Shown: in pieces, positions 52,558 to 61,597 of the stretch
Position numbering within the stretch: the first letter of the stretch is position 1
Layout of the letters: every line of letters begins with the position of its first letter
Assembly (NCBI RefSeq): GCF_043555875.1
Contig: NZ_JBIGHW010000016.1
Coordinates: 16,897-80,896 of the forward strand
Origin: Pelomonas margarita
GTDB lineage: Bacteria > Pseudomonadota > Gammaproteobacteria > Burkholderiales > Burkholderiaceae_C
DNA: 64,000 nt
Direction of reading: 5' to 3'
Program-made: the position numbers and the translations under genes
Notes under the pieces: generated by a model
What the model saw: only the letters and a program-made list of their open reading frames with translations
The model's database searches: none
What the model was told of the DNA's origin: nothing

Positions 52558-53411
52558 CCGCTCCACGTTTCGTTCTCAAGCTCTCCTGCCCCGACCGCGC
52601 CGGCATCGTGCACGCCGTCACCGGCGTTCTGCTGCAGCAGGGCGGCAACATCATCACGTCGCACCAGCACGGCGATGCGGATCACCAGCGCTTCTTCATG
52701 CGCATCGAGTTCGAGGCCACCGCCGAAGAAGCAGCCCTGCAGGCCGCCTTCGCGCCGCTGGCCAGCGAGTTCGGCATGGACTGGGAGCTCGTCGCCCGCG
52801 CCCGCAAGACGCGCGTGCTGCTGCTGGTGTCCAAGCTGGGCCACTGCCTGAACGACCTGCTGTTCCGCGTGCAGACGGGGCACCTGCCCATCGAGATCCC
52901 GGCCATCGTGTCCAACCACCGCGACTTCTACCAGCTCGCGGCGTCGCACAACATTCCGTTCCATCACTTCCCGCTGCTGGGCGCCACGGACGCGCAGAAG
53001 GCCGCGCAGGAAGACAAGATTCGCGACGTGATGGCCGAGAACCAGATCGACCTCGTCGTGCTGGCGCGCTACATGCAGATCCTGTCGCCCGCGCTCTGCC
53101 GCGACCTGTCGGGCCGCGCGATCAACATCCACCACAGCTTCCTGCCCAGCTTCAAGGGCGCCAAGCCTTATCACCAGGCCTACGAGCGGGGCGTGAAGCT
53201 GATCGGCGCCACCGCTCACTACGTGACCAGCGACCTCGACGAGGGCCCGATCATCGAGCAGGAGGTTGCCCGTATCGACCACAGCATGCCGCCCGAGCAG
53301 CTCGTCGGCATCGGCCGCGACATGGAATGCGTGGCGCTGGCGCGGGCCATCCAGTGGCATGCGGAGCACCGCGTGCTGCTGAACGGCAACCGGACGGTTG
53401 TCTTCCGATAG
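52554..53411 (+). CDS. purU: Formyltetrahydrofolate deformylase
   Basis: PurU hydrolyses 10-formyltetrahydrofolate to formate and tetrahydrofolate, balancing one-carbon pools and supplying formate for PurT. The 285-residue protein has an N-terminal ACT domain (FVLKLSCPDRAGIVHAVTGVL, residues 5-80) and a formyltransferase-fold domain with GHCLNDLLFR, IVSNHRDFYQLA, LARYMQILSPALC and the catalytic INIHHSFLPSFKGAKPYHQAY and HYVTSDLDEGPII blocks (Asn, His, Asp). Coupled to lolD upstream; a short exported-protein gene follows 4 bp later. Confidence 0.97.
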   Translation: MTAPRFVLKLSCPDRAGIVHAVTGVLLQQGGNIITSHQHGDADHQRFFMRIEFEATAEEAALQAAFAPLASEFGMDWELVARARKTRVLLLVSKLGHCLNDLLFRVQTGHLPIEIPAIVSNHRDFYQLAASHNIPFHHFPLLGATDAQKAAQEDKIRDVMAENQIDLVVLARYMQILSPALCRDLSGRAINIHHSFLPSFKGAKPYHQAYERGVKLIGATAHYVTSDLDEGPIIEQEVARIDHSMPPEQLVGIGRDMECVALARAIQWHAEHRVLLNGNRTVVFR

Positions 53412-53415
53412 TTCA

Positions 53416-53556
53416 GTGAGACGCCGCCTCGTTCTGCTCAGCCTGCTGCTGGCAGCGGTCGCGGCGGCGTACCCGGCGTGGTGCTCGGTGCAACAGGATC
53501 GCTGCTTGGACGCAGGCGGGCGCTGGCTGGCGGAACGGCGCACCTGCGAGTTCTAG
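53416..53556 (+). CDS. Small exported protein (46 aa) between purU and tatD
   Basis: A short frame begins at GTG 53416, 4 bp after the purU stop, and ends at the TAG at 53554-53556, 2 bp before the tatD start. The 46-residue product has a basic N-terminus (MRRR), a hydrophobic signal or anchor of about residues 5-19, and a C-terminal DRCLDAGGRW...TCEF motif with Cys residues. Short exported proteins carrying a CLDxGGRW...C tail are common in betaproteobacteria, and exact packing between two genes supports a real gene. Function unknown. Confidence 0.72.
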   Translation: MRRRLVLLSLLLAAVAAAYPAWCSVQQDRCLDAGGRWLAERRTCEF

Positions 53557-53558
53557 CC

Positions 53559-54383
53559 ATGTGGATCGACACCCACTGCCACCTCGACGCGGCCGAGTTC
53601 GACGCTGATCGAGACGCCGTCGTCGGGCGCGCCCGGGCTGCGGGCGTCTCGCACATCGTCATCCCCGCCGTCGTGGCCAACAACCTGGCGCGCGTGCGCG
53701 AGCTGGCGCATCAGCACGACTTCAGTTACGCGCTGGGCATCCATCCGCTGTACGTGATGAACGCCGGCCCCGGCGACCTGGACCGCGTGGCCGAGGCGCT
53801 GCAGCAGCACCGGGACGACCCGCGGCTGGTGGCCGTTGGCGAGATCGGGCTGGACTACTTCGTCGACGGCATCGACCCCGACACCCAGCAGCATTTCTAC
53901 GTCGAGCAGCTCAAGCTCGCCAAGCGTGCCGGCCTGCCGGTGCTGCTGCATGTGCGGCGCAGCGCCGACAAGCTGCTGGCCGGCCTGCGCCGCGTGGGGT
54001 TCACGCACGGCGGCATCGCCCATGCGTTCAACGGCAGCGAGCAACAGGCGCAGGCCTTCATCGACCTCGGGTTCAAGCTGGGCTTCGGCGGCACGCTGAC
54101 CTTCGAGCGCTCGTTGCAGATCCGCCGCATCGCGGCGACGGTGCCCGAGACGGCGCTGGTCATGGAGACCGACGCGCCGGACATCCCGCCGCAGTGGCTC
54201 TACCGGACGGCCGCCGAGCGCCACGCGTCTGCGGGTCAGGGGCGCAACGAGCCGGCGGAGTTGCCGCGCATGGCGCAGAGTCTGGCGGCACTGCGCGGCT
54301 GGACGCTGGCGCATACCGCGGTGACCACGACCGCCAACGCCTTCGCGGCACTGCCGCGACTGGCGTCACTGGCTGCCGCCTGA
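53559..54383 (+). CDS. TatD-family metal-dependent hydrolase
   Basis: This 274-residue TatD/YcfH-type amidohydrolase is a family with DNase activity in studied members. Metal ligands and family blocks are WIDTHCHLDAAEFD (His-x-His), YALGIHPLY, VAVGEIGLDYF (Glu), LPVLLHVRRS (His), GIAHAFNGSEQQA (His) and METDAPDIPPQWL (Asp). It is the last gene of the lolC-lolD-purU-small gene-tatD series and converges on the large lipoprotein gene at 54397. Confidence 0.95.
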   Translation: MWIDTHCHLDAAEFDADRDAVVGRARAAGVSHIVIPAVVANNLARVRELAHQHDFSYALGIHPLYVMNAGPGDLDRVAEALQQHRDDPRLVAVGEIGLDYFVDGIDPDTQQHFYVEQLKLAKRAGLPVLLHVRRSADKLLAGLRRVGFTHGGIAHAFNGSEQQAQAFIDLGFKLGFGGTLTFERSLQIRRIAATVPETALVMETDAPDIPPQWLYRTAAERHASAGQGRNEPAELPRMAQSLAALRGWTLAHTAVTTTANAFAALPRLASLAAA

Positions 54384-54396
54384 CGGCTGAACGCCG

Positions 54397-56583
54397 TCAA
54401 GGCACCAAGGGCAGCACGCTGTTCAGGCGCACGGACCCGGTGATCGGCGTGTAGTCGCCGACGCCGCGAACGACGAAATCGAGCGCCAGCTTCGTGACGG
54501 TGCCCGAGGCGTCGGTCTCCAGCTCCCGCACGGTGAAGTCGCTGCCCCACGGCATGAAACCGATCTGGCGCATGTCGAATTCGAGCAGTGGCACGCCGTC
54601 GGGCTTGCCGGCCGCGGCGGGGCTCCAGGCATTGGTGTACTGGCCCGGTCGCAGCGCGCTGCCATCGGCGCTGCGCAGCCGCAGCGACCAGTCGGGGTAC
54701 TGGGACGCAGGGCCGGCGCGGTCCGAATACTGGAGGGTCAGGCTGTCAACGCTGCTTCGAGCGACCTGCAGCTGGCCGACCGCCGGGCCGCCCCAGATGA
54801 ACTGCTCCGGCAGCGTGAAATTCGTCGGCTTGACATGGATGAGGCTGGACCAGGCCAGGGCGGTGTCATGCACGGTGCGGATGACGATGTCCGCGCTCTC
54901 GCTGGTGCCGTCGGCCAGCGCCATCGTCAGGCGCAGCGTCGCCGAGCCGATGCCGGCAGCGCCGGCGCCGAGTGCGATGTCGGTCTCGGCGGCCGTGGGG
55001 GCCGCGATGACCACCGGCTGGCCTGACACCTGCGTCCAGCGGTAGGTCACCGCTGGCGCGCCTGCGGGCTGCGCGAACGTGCCGACCCGGGTGTTCTGCG
55101 TGGCACTCAGGTATTGCGGCAGCTTGTAGAAAGCCGGCCTCGGATTGAGGTAATCCAGCGTCTGGAAACCGCCGACGACACCCTTGTAGAGGTCCAGCGT
55201 GCCCCCGGTGGTGGCGCGCAGCAGCTGGCCCTGCGCCGAGGGCGCGCCGGTGTCCAGCAGCAGTTCGTACTGGCGGGAATAGCGCAGCGGCTGGGCGGGC
55301 TTGATCAGCACCAGCGCGCCCAGGGTCTGCACCGTGACGGGCACTTCCTGCGGTGTGCCCGTGCCGCCGGGCAGCGGGCCTTTGTCCATCAGCCGCCAGG
55401 TCCAGCCGGTGCTGCCCACGGGCGGCCGCGTGAACTGGAGGCGCAACGTGTCCTGGACAGCGACCGTGGTGGACGCCCGGAAGGGCGCGCGCAGCGAGAG
55501 TTCGTTGGGGTCCAGCGCATAGGTGTTGCCTCGTCCGCCGGCGGTGTAGTCCGCGAAGAAATAGCCGGAGATCAGCCCGGCGTCCGTCCAGCGGGCATCA
55601 CCGGACATGTCCAGAACGCCATCGCCGCCGAAGTCCACCTTGACGCCGATCTCCGGGCTCGTGCCGCCGGTGCTGATGACGTCGATGCGCACCTCGTCCT
55701 TGGCGGCGCCCTGCATCAGCAGCCAGCCCTGGCCTGGCCGCGCCTCGGGCAGCGTATCCAGCCACGAAGAAATGCCCACGGGCGTGCTGACATCGAAGCT
55801 GCCGCCGAGCTCCGGCGACGCGTAGCGCATGCGCAGGTCCAGGTAGGAGCGGGCCTCGTCCCAGTGCTGGCGCTTTTCCATCTTGAATGCGCTCACCCGG
55901 TCGCCGGCAATGGACATCCAGGGGATGTCGAACAGCACCTCGTCGCTGGCGCCGTCGCCCAGCGTGAGCGTTGTGCGCGTGTCGCTGGGGCTCCAGGCCA
56001 GGCGCATCGTGCCGGACATGCGGAAGTCGGTCGTCTTGTCGCCCACCGTCGCGGAGACGCCCATGCCCGGCAGCGCGACCGTTACCACCGCGACGAAGCC
56101 GCCGGAGCCATCGACGCTGTTGATCTTCACGCTGGCTGTACCGTCCACCATGCGGGCCAGTGGTTCGCGGTGGCAGCCGGCGAACTGCATCGTGATCACA
56201 TCGCCGGCGCTGACGGCGCCGCTGCCGTCGTTGTCCTGGAATGTGCGGTTCCAGGTACCGGTGCCGCCCTGGCAGCTGCCAGAGTCCGCGACCTTCTTGC
56301 GCTGCATGGTCGCCACCACGTCGTCGCTGAGCGCGTTGCCCAGCCGCATCAGGCCTTCGGTCGCCCAGAGCGGATAGCCCGCCACTCGGCCGGCGTTGCT
56401 GGCATTGAACTTCAGCGTGGCACCGGTGGCGCCCGGGTTGCTGCCGGCGCCCGGGCTGGTGCCCGTGCTTGGAGGCGGTGTGGGCGCGGTGCCCGGGCCA
56501 TCACTGCCGCCACCACCGCCGCCGCCGCATCCGGCCATCGCCAACGCCATGGCTGCCGATCCCAGCCCCGCCCATTTCCACAT
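54397..56583 (-). CDS. Large secreted lipoprotein of unknown function
   Basis: This 728-residue predicted lipoprotein has a signal peptide with lipobox AMAGC followed by a run of seven Gly and a Pro/Ser/Thr/Gly linker. The mature protein is mostly beta-rich: a region about residues 45-330 with DNDGSGAVSAGDVITMQF (Asp-rich), GSFDVSTPVGISSWLDTL and VDFGGDGVLDMSGDARWTD; a middle part with Ig-like features (ALVLIKPAQPLRYSRQYELLL); and a probable PKD/cadherin-like domain near residue 500 (PAVTYRWTQVSGQPVVI). I do not recognise the whole. GGGAG precedes the ATG at 56583; a GTG ten codons upstream lacks a site. It may share a transcript with the MOSC gene. Confidence 0.85.
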   Translation of the reverse strand: MWKWAGLGSAAMALAMAGCGGGGGGGSDGPGTAPTPPPSTGTSPGAGSNPGATGATLKFNASNAGRVAGYPLWATEGLMRLGNALSDDVVATMQRKKVADSGSCQGGTGTWNRTFQDNDGSGAVSAGDVITMQFAGCHREPLARMVDGTASVKINSVDGSGGFVAVVTVALPGMGVSATVGDKTTDFRMSGTMRLAWSPSDTRTTLTLGDGASDEVLFDIPWMSIAGDRVSAFKMEKRQHWDEARSYLDLRMRYASPELGGSFDVSTPVGISSWLDTLPEARPGQGWLLMQGAAKDEVRIDVISTGGTSPEIGVKVDFGGDGVLDMSGDARWTDAGLISGYFFADYTAGGRGNTYALDPNELSLRAPFRASTTVAVQDTLRLQFTRPPVGSTGWTWRLMDKGPLPGGTGTPQEVPVTVQTLGALVLIKPAQPLRYSRQYELLLDTGAPSAQGQLLRATTGGTLDLYKGVVGGFQTLDYLNPRPAFYKLPQYLSATQNTRVGTFAQPAGAPAVTYRWTQVSGQPVVIAAPTAAETDIALGAGAAGIGSATLRLTMALADGTSESADIVIRTVHDTALAWSSLIHVKPTNFTLPEQFIWGGPAVGQLQVARSSVDSLTLQYSDRAGPASQYPDWSLRLRSADGSALRPGQYTNAWSPAAAGKPDGVPLLEFDMRQIGFMPWGSDFTVRELETDASGTVTKLALDFVVRGVGDYTPITGSVRLNSVLPLVP

Positions 56584-56656
56584 GCCTGCTCCCTGCGCGT
56601 CTCTTTTGTTCACGCATTGTGGCGGTAGGAATCTGCCGGCTGCGGGCGGTGTGGAC

Positions 56657-57475
56657 TCAATCGAAATCCAGCGTCAACGCCACGCGGTCGCCCACGCGCA
56701 GCGTGCCGGCGCCGCTGCCGCGCGCATAGATGCCGAACTGCACCGGCATACCCGGCGCGCGTTCGGCGCTGAGCCGCACCAGCGCATCCATCGCGGGCGG
56801 CTGCGGCTCGGCGGTGGCCGGGTCCACGGTGGGCATCACGCAGCGCACGCAGACGTTCGTGCGGTCCAGCGTCAGCGCGCCGATGCGGGCCTGGGTCATC
56901 AGGTCCTCGATGAACGGTGGCAGGTCGCCATCGTCGGCGGCGGTCAGCACGATGTTGGGCCGTGCGCGTTGCGCCGCGCCGGCCAGGGGCTGGGTCGTGG
57001 CGTCGCGCCAGGCTTGCAGCGATGCGTCGCCCACCAGGTGCAGCGCGTTCAGCAGGGGCCGGCGCTGCGCCTCGTGGCTCAGGCGCACCAGGCGCAGCCG
57101 CTCGCCGGTAGCTGCACGCAGCAACGCGGCGGCGGCCTCGCCGGCGTCCCAGGCCTGGATCTGGTCGAAGCCCTTGATGCTGTCGTTCCACGCGTTGACG
57201 GTGACGGCGTCGCCGCCCTGTGCGGGCAGCGTCAGCGCGTGGCCGTCGGCCCGCAGCGTGAGACCGCCATCGCCCAGCGATGCGCTGACCCACGCCAGCT
57301 GCGGGAAGGCGCCCATCCACGTCAGCTCGGCGTCGGCGTTGCCGATGCCCCAGCCGCGGTCGCCCACGGGCCAGCCCTCGGCGTCGAGCGCCAGCGTGTC
57401 AACGGCTTCGCCGGCGCAGGATTTGACGGGGTAGCGCCAGAGGCTGGCGATGCGGGCGGTCAGGTCGGATATCAG
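56657..57475 (-). CDS. MOSC-domain protein with non-canonical start
   Basis: This is a MOSC-domain protein of about 272 residues with the beta-barrel N-terminal domain (ASLWRYPVKSCAGEAVDTLALD, GDRGWGIG) and the MOSC core (RARPNIVLTA, TLDRTNVCVRCVMPTVDPATAE). The cysteine in NVCVRCV is the family's likely sulfur or metal site, as in the C-terminal domain of molybdenum-cofactor sulfurases and in YcbX-like proteins. No ATG, GTG or TTG lies in frame near the N-terminus. The CTG at 57475-57473, overlapping the MscS gene's TGA, is the best start. The family is clear; the start is uncertain. Confidence 0.8.
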   Translation of the reverse strand: MISDLTARIASLWRYPVKSCAGEAVDTLALDAEGWPVGDRGWGIGNADAELTWMGAFPQLAWVSASLGDGGLTLRADGHALTLPAQGGDAVTVNAWNDSIKGFDQIQAWDAGEAAAALLRAATGERLRLVRLSHEAQRRPLLNALHLVGDASLQAWRDATTQPLAGAAQRARPNIVLTAADDGDLPPFIEDLMTQARIGALTLDRTNVCVRCVMPTVDPATAEPQPPAMDALVRLSAERAPGMPVQFGIYARGSGAGTLRVGDRVALTLDFD

Positions 57476-58281
57476 CGGTTCCGCGGTGTGATCGGGGTCT
57501 CGGGCACCGGGTAGCCGGCGGCACCGAACGTCGCGACGACCGCCTTGTGCGTGTCGAAGTAGACCTGCCAGTAGTGGTCGGTGTGGCAGTAGGGGCGCAC
57601 GCACAGCAGCGGGCCTTCGGGCGTGAACTGCAGGATCTCGATGTCGGGCGCGGGCGAGCTCATGACGTTGGGGATCGCGGCGATGGCCGGCCGCAGCCGG
57701 GCGATGGCGTCCAGCGGGTCCACCGAGTTGGCGACCTTGGCGACGCAGTCGACGCGGCGGTGCGGCAGCGTCGAGAAGTTCTGGATGGCGCCACCGAACA
57801 CCGTGTTGTTGCCGACGATGGTGTGCACGTTGTCCGGGCTGGTGATCGTCGTGCCGAACAGGCCGATCTCGGTGACGGTGCCGCTCACGCCGCCGGCCTG
57901 TACGAAGTCGCCCACCTTGAACGGCCGCAGCACCTGCATGAAGACGCCGGCGGCGAAGTGGGTCAGCAGCCCGCCCCAGGCGGTGCCGATGGCCAGGCCC
58001 GCGCCGGCCAGCAGCGCCGCGAACGACGTCGTCTTGACGCCGAAGATGTCCAGGATGGACAGGATCAGCACGAGGTTCAGCAGCACGCTGAGGATGGAGC
58101 GCAGGTAGGTGACCAGCGTCGAGTCGATGTGCTTGCCGCGCAGCAGCGCCGCCGAGAACAGCCGCAGCGCCAGTGAGATGAGCCACCGGCCCACGACCCA
58201 GGCGGCGATGGCCGCCAGCACCTTGAGGCCGAAGTCGGCGCCCTGCGTGCTGAGAAACTGCCAGATGGCTTCGGTGTTCAT
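57472..58281 (-). CDS. MscS-family small-conductance mechanosensitive channel
   Basis: This 269-residue MscS-type channel has three transmembrane segments (about residues 18-40, 58-85 and 85-115). The pore-lining TM3 reads TTSFAALLAGAGLAIGTAWGGLLTHFAAGVFMQV, with the small-residue packing pattern of MscS. A beta-domain (RPFKVGDFVQAGGVSGTVTEIGLFGTTITSPDN) and a C-terminal alpha/beta domain follow. Two ATGs lie side by side at 58284 and 58281; GGGAG upstream serves either. It overlaps the MOSC gene downstream and is divergent from the glycosylase gene. Confidence 0.93.
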   Translation of the reverse strand: MNTEAIWQFLSTQGADFGLKVLAAIAAWVVGRWLISLALRLFSAALLRGKHIDSTLVTYLRSILSVLLNLVLILSILDIFGVKTTSFAALLAGAGLAIGTAWGGLLTHFAAGVFMQVLRPFKVGDFVQAGGVSGTVTEIGLFGTTITSPDNVHTIVGNNTVFGGAIQNFSTLPHRRVDCVAKVANSVDPLDAIARLRPAIAAIPNVMSSPAPDIEILQFTPEGPLLCVRPYCHTDHYWQVYFDTHKAVVATFGAAGYPVPETPITPRNR

Positions 58282-58298
58282 CATTCCAAGTACTCCCG

Positions 58299-58859
58299 TT
58301 GAAATCCTCCACATCCTCTCAGCCGCCGGCCCCCGGTGCCAACCCCGCAAACCCCGAGCCTGAGCGGCGCCTCGTCGGCCTGGCGCCGGTGTTCGACGCG
58401 CGGGCGCGGCTGCTGGTGCTGGGCAGCTTCCCCGGCGCGGCATCGCTGCAGGCCGCGCAGTACTACGCCCATCCGCGCAACGCGTTCTGGCCGGTCATGG
58501 CGGCGCTGACGGGCGAGGCCGGCCTGGCCGGGCGCCCCTACGCCGAGCGGCTGCAGGTGTTGCGCGGGCACCGCATCGCGCTGTGGGACGCCGTGGCCGC
58601 CTGCCGCCGCGAGGGCAGCCTGGACACGGCCATCCAGGCCGCCGAACCCAGCGACCTGCGCGAGCTGCTGGCGCGGCTGCCGGCGCTGCGCGCCATCGCC
58701 TGCAACGGCGCGCTGGCGCACAAGCAGACGCTGCTGGCGCTGGGCGCGCCGGATCTGCCGGTGCTGCGCCTGCCGTCCACCAGCCCGGCCCATGCCGGCC
58801 AGAGCCTGCCGGCGAAGATCGCCGCCTGGCTGGCCGCCGTGCAGCTTTACCTGTCGTAG
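58299..58859 (+). CDS. DNA-deoxyinosine glycosylase (UDG superfamily family 6-like)
   Basis: This 186-residue protein of the uracil-DNA glycosylase superfamily carries the motif LVLGSFPGAASLQAAQYYAHPRNAFWP (residues about 39-66), characteristic of the hypoxanthine-DNA glycosylase (family 6) group that removes deaminated adenine. The second conserved block is LPSTSPAHAG (residues about 160-170). Expected substrate is deoxyinosine, but this is inferred from family. The start is probably TTG at 58299; no good ATG precedes the conserved region. It is divergent from the MscS gene. Confidence 0.88.
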   Translation: MKSSTSSQPPAPGANPANPEPERRLVGLAPVFDARARLLVLGSFPGAASLQAAQYYAHPRNAFWPVMAALTGEAGLAGRPYAERLQVLRGHRIALWDAVAACRREGSLDTAIQAAEPSDLRELLARLPALRAIACNGALAHKQTLLALGAPDLPVLRLPSTSPAHAGQSLPAKIAAWLAAVQLYLS

Positions 58860-58909
58860 CAAGATCCCCGAGGGCCGTGCCTGCCGCCTTGGCCTAGGAT
58901 GCGCCGCCA

Positions 58910-59683
58910 ATGAAATCCAAGACACCGACCTGGGGCCCCGCCACGCTGAGCGAGTTCGACGGCGTGCGTTTCCTGCACCTGGACTCGATCTGGGTGCAGG
59001 GCGCGATGCGCATCCGCAAGCCCGACCAGCTGGAACTCGAATACATCCAGCGCATGTGCGCCTGGATGCTGTGGCGCGACGAGGCGTCGCTGGGCGAGGG
59101 CCACGCCGTGCAGCTGGGCCTGGGTGCCGCGGCGCTGACGCGCTTCTGCCACGGTCAGCTCAAGATGCGCACGACGGCCGTGGAGATCAACCCCGAGGTC
59201 ATCGCCGCCTGCCGGCAGTGGTTCCGCCTGCCGGCCAACGACGCGCGGCTGAATGTCGTCAACGCGGACGCCGGCCGCTGGGTCGCCGACGCGGCCCACC
59301 TGCAGACGGTCGACGTGCTCAACGTGGACCTGTACGACCACGACGCCGCGTCGCCGGTGCTGGACGACGAGGCCTTCTACGCCGCCTGCCGCAGCGTGCT
59401 GGCGGATGGCGGGCTGATGACGGTGAACCTGTTCGGCCGCAGCGCCAGCTTCGCGCGCAGCGCGCAGCGCATCGCGCGCGCTTTCGGCTCCAGCCAAGTC
59501 TGGAGCCTGGCGCCGACGAAGGAGGGCAACACGGTCGTCGTCGCCGCCCGTGGCGTGACGGTGCCGGAACGCGAGGTGCTGGAGCAGCGCGCGGCTACCA
59601 TCGAATCGCGCTTCAAGCTGCCGGCCCGCAAGTGGCTGCGCCTGGTGCGGCCGCTGCCCATGAGCATCATCCAAGCGCTTTGA
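58910..59683 (+). CDS. Spermidine synthase-like protein
   Basis: This 257-residue protein has the Rossmann-type core of spermidine synthase-like enzymes. The nucleotide-binding loop is LGLGAAALTRFCHGQL (residues about 69-84), followed by TAVEINPEVIAACRQWF and NVDLYDHDAASPVLDDEAFYAAC. The aminopropyltransferase signature (the acidic DGP/GDG pair that binds decarboxylated SAM and polyamine) is not obvious, so a methyltransferase-like or regulatory role is possible. It precedes the GspE-type ATPase by 11 bp and may be cotranscribed with it. Confidence 0.84.
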   Translation: MKSKTPTWGPATLSEFDGVRFLHLDSIWVQGAMRIRKPDQLELEYIQRMCAWMLWRDEASLGEGHAVQLGLGAAALTRFCHGQLKMRTTAVEINPEVIAACRQWFRLPANDARLNVVNADAGRWVADAAHLQTVDVLNVDLYDHDAASPVLDDEAFYAACRSVLADGGLMTVNLFGRSASFARSAQRIARAFGSSQVWSLAPTKEGNTVVVAARGVTVPEREVLEQRAATIESRFKLPARKWLRLVRPLPMSIIQAL

Positions 59684-59694
59684 CGACCGAAACG

Positions 59695-61482
59695 ATGACT
59701 CCCAAGCCGAAACCCGCTGCTGCCCCGTCGTCCGCCAAGCCCGAAGGCCGCCTGGAATGGCGCCAGTTGCTGAAGTGGCTGCTGCGCGACGGCCTCATCG
59801 ACGAGACGCAGTCGCAGCGCACGGAGCAGCGCTTCGCGGCGGGTGACAGTTCGCTGCACCCGCTGGTGCGGCTGGGGCATGCCAGCCTGGTGCACCTGGC
59901 CACGGGCAAGCCGCTGGACGTGGATGCGCTGTCCGAGTGGCTGGCCACGCGCGTGGGCATGCCCTACCTGCGCATCGACCCGCTGAAGGTCGACGTGGGC
60001 CGTGTCGGCGACGTGATGTCCATCGGCTACGCCGAGGCCAAGCGCTGCCTGCCGGTGCAGTTCGGCGTCAACGACGTGACCATCGCGACCTCCGAGCCCT
60101 TCGACACCGGCTGGGTGGCGCAGATCGAGTCGCATGTGCGCAAGCCCATCAAGCTGGTCATCTCCAACCCGCTGGACATCGCGCGTTACACGACCGAGTT
60201 CTTCACGCTGGCCCGTTCGGTGCGGCAGGCCGCCAAGGCTGGCGAGCAGAGCCAGGTGGCCAGCTTCGAGCAGCTCGTCGAGCTGGGCAAGAGCAACAAG
60301 CAGCTGGACGCCAACGACCAGGGCGTCGTGCAGGTGGTGGACTGGCTGTGGCAATACGCCTTCGACCAGCGCGCGAGCGACATCCACCTGGAGCCGCGCC
60401 GCGACATGGGCGTCATCCGCTTCCGCATCGACGGCGTGCTGCACACGGTCTACCAGCTGCCGCCCACCGTCATGGCGGCCATGACCTCACGCATCAAGCT
60501 GCTGGGCCGCATGGACGTCGTCGAGAAGCGCCGCCCGCTGGACGGTCGCATCAAGACACGCAACCCGGGCGGCGACGAAGTCGAAATGCGGCTGTCGACG
60601 CTGCCCACCGCCTTCGGCGAGAAGATGGTCATGCGCATCTTCGACCCCGACACGGTGGTCAAGGACCTGGCCTCGCTCGGCTTCGGCCAGCACGACTCCG
60701 AGCGCTGGGAGGGGCTGGTCAAGCAGCCCCACGGCATCATCCTCGTGACCGGCCCGACGGGCTCCGGCAAGACGACGACGCTGTACTCGACGCTGAAGCG
60801 CCTGGCCACCGACGAGGTCAACGTCACGACCATCGAAGACCCGATCGAGATGATCGAGCCGGCCTTCAACCAGACCCAGGTGCAGAACGTGCTGGACTTC
60901 GGCTTCGCCGAGGGGCTGCGCGCGCTGATGCGGCAGGACCCGGACATCATCATGGTCGGTGAAATCCGCGACCTGGAGACGGCCGAGATGGCCATCCAGG
61001 CGGCGCTGACGGGTCACCTCGTGTTCAGTACGCTGCACACCAACGATTCGGTGTCGGCCATCACGCGGCTGCTGGACCTGGGCGTGCCCAGCTACCTGCT
61101 CAGCGCCACCATCATCGGCGTGCTGGCCCAGCGGCTGGTGCGTACGCTGTGCCCGCATTGCAAGCAGCCCGATCCCACCGTCACGCGTGAGAGCCTGAAC
61201 GAGCTGGTCAAGCACTGGCGCCTCGGTGGCGGCGTGAAGCCCTACAAGCCGGTGGGCTGTCTGGAATGCCGCAACACCGGCTTCCGCGGTCGCGCCGGGC
61301 TGTACGAGCTGCTGACGGTGACCGAGGGCGTCAAGTCCACGCTGGCCGATCTCGGTGCGCTGCGCCGGCAGGCCGTGCAGGAGGGACTGCGGCCCCTGCG
61401 ACTGGCGGGCGCGATGAAGGTTGCCGAGGGCGTGACGACCGTCGAGGAAGTGCTGCGCAGCACGCCCGCGTGGGAAGGCTGA
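59695..61482 (+). CDS. GspE/PilB-family secretion/pilus ATPase
   Basis: This 595-residue hexameric ATPase of type II secretion or type IV pilus assembly has an N-terminal GspE-N domain with DVGRVGDVMSIGYAEAKRCLPVQFG (residues about 100-125), the DIHLEPRR Arg-finger region, Walker A GPTGSGKTT at residues 353-361, IEDPIE, Walker B with RQDPDIIMVGEIRD, and GHLVFSTLHTNDS. A C-terminal zinc-binding tetracysteine (CPHC at residues 486-489, CLEC about 30 residues later) is typical of GspE/PilB and absent from PilT. No other pilus or secretion genes are adjacent, so it is a lone gene whose system is elsewhere. Confidence 0.94.
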   Translation: MTPKPKPAAAPSSAKPEGRLEWRQLLKWLLRDGLIDETQSQRTEQRFAAGDSSLHPLVRLGHASLVHLATGKPLDVDALSEWLATRVGMPYLRIDPLKVDVGRVGDVMSIGYAEAKRCLPVQFGVNDVTIATSEPFDTGWVAQIESHVRKPIKLVISNPLDIARYTTEFFTLARSVRQAAKAGEQSQVASFEQLVELGKSNKQLDANDQGVVQVVDWLWQYAFDQRASDIHLEPRRDMGVIRFRIDGVLHTVYQLPPTVMAAMTSRIKLLGRMDVVEKRRPLDGRIKTRNPGGDEVEMRLSTLPTAFGEKMVMRIFDPDTVVKDLASLGFGQHDSERWEGLVKQPHGIILVTGPTGSGKTTTLYSTLKRLATDEVNVTTIEDPIEMIEPAFNQTQVQNVLDFGFAEGLRALMRQDPDIIMVGEIRDLETAEMAIQAALTGHLVFSTLHTNDSVSAITRLLDLGVPSYLLSATIIGVLAQRLVRTLCPHCKQPDPTVTRESLNELVKHWRLGGGVKPYKPVGCLECRNTGFRGRAGLYELLTVTEGVKSTLADLGALRRQAVQEGLRPLRLAGAMKVAEGVTTVEEVLRSTPAWEG

Positions 61483-61505
61483 CGCCCGCTGAGGCGGGGT
61501 GGCCT

Positions 61506-61519
61506 GATTACGTGTAATC
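61506..61519. promoter_or_regulatory. Inverted repeat upstream of tctB
   Basis: GATTAC and GTAATC form a 6-bp inverted repeat separated by 2 bp, AT-rich in a GC-rich context and 79 bp ahead of the tctB start. It is a plausible operator for a dimeric regulator such as a GntR- or LysR-type protein. A -10/-35 pair is not clearly visible. Confidence 0.4.
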
Positions 61520-61597
61520 CACAGCGCCGCGCACAAGCTCGGCTGACAGAATTCCCCGACAACAGAACGCGCCCCTGCGCGTTGGAGACAACAAACA

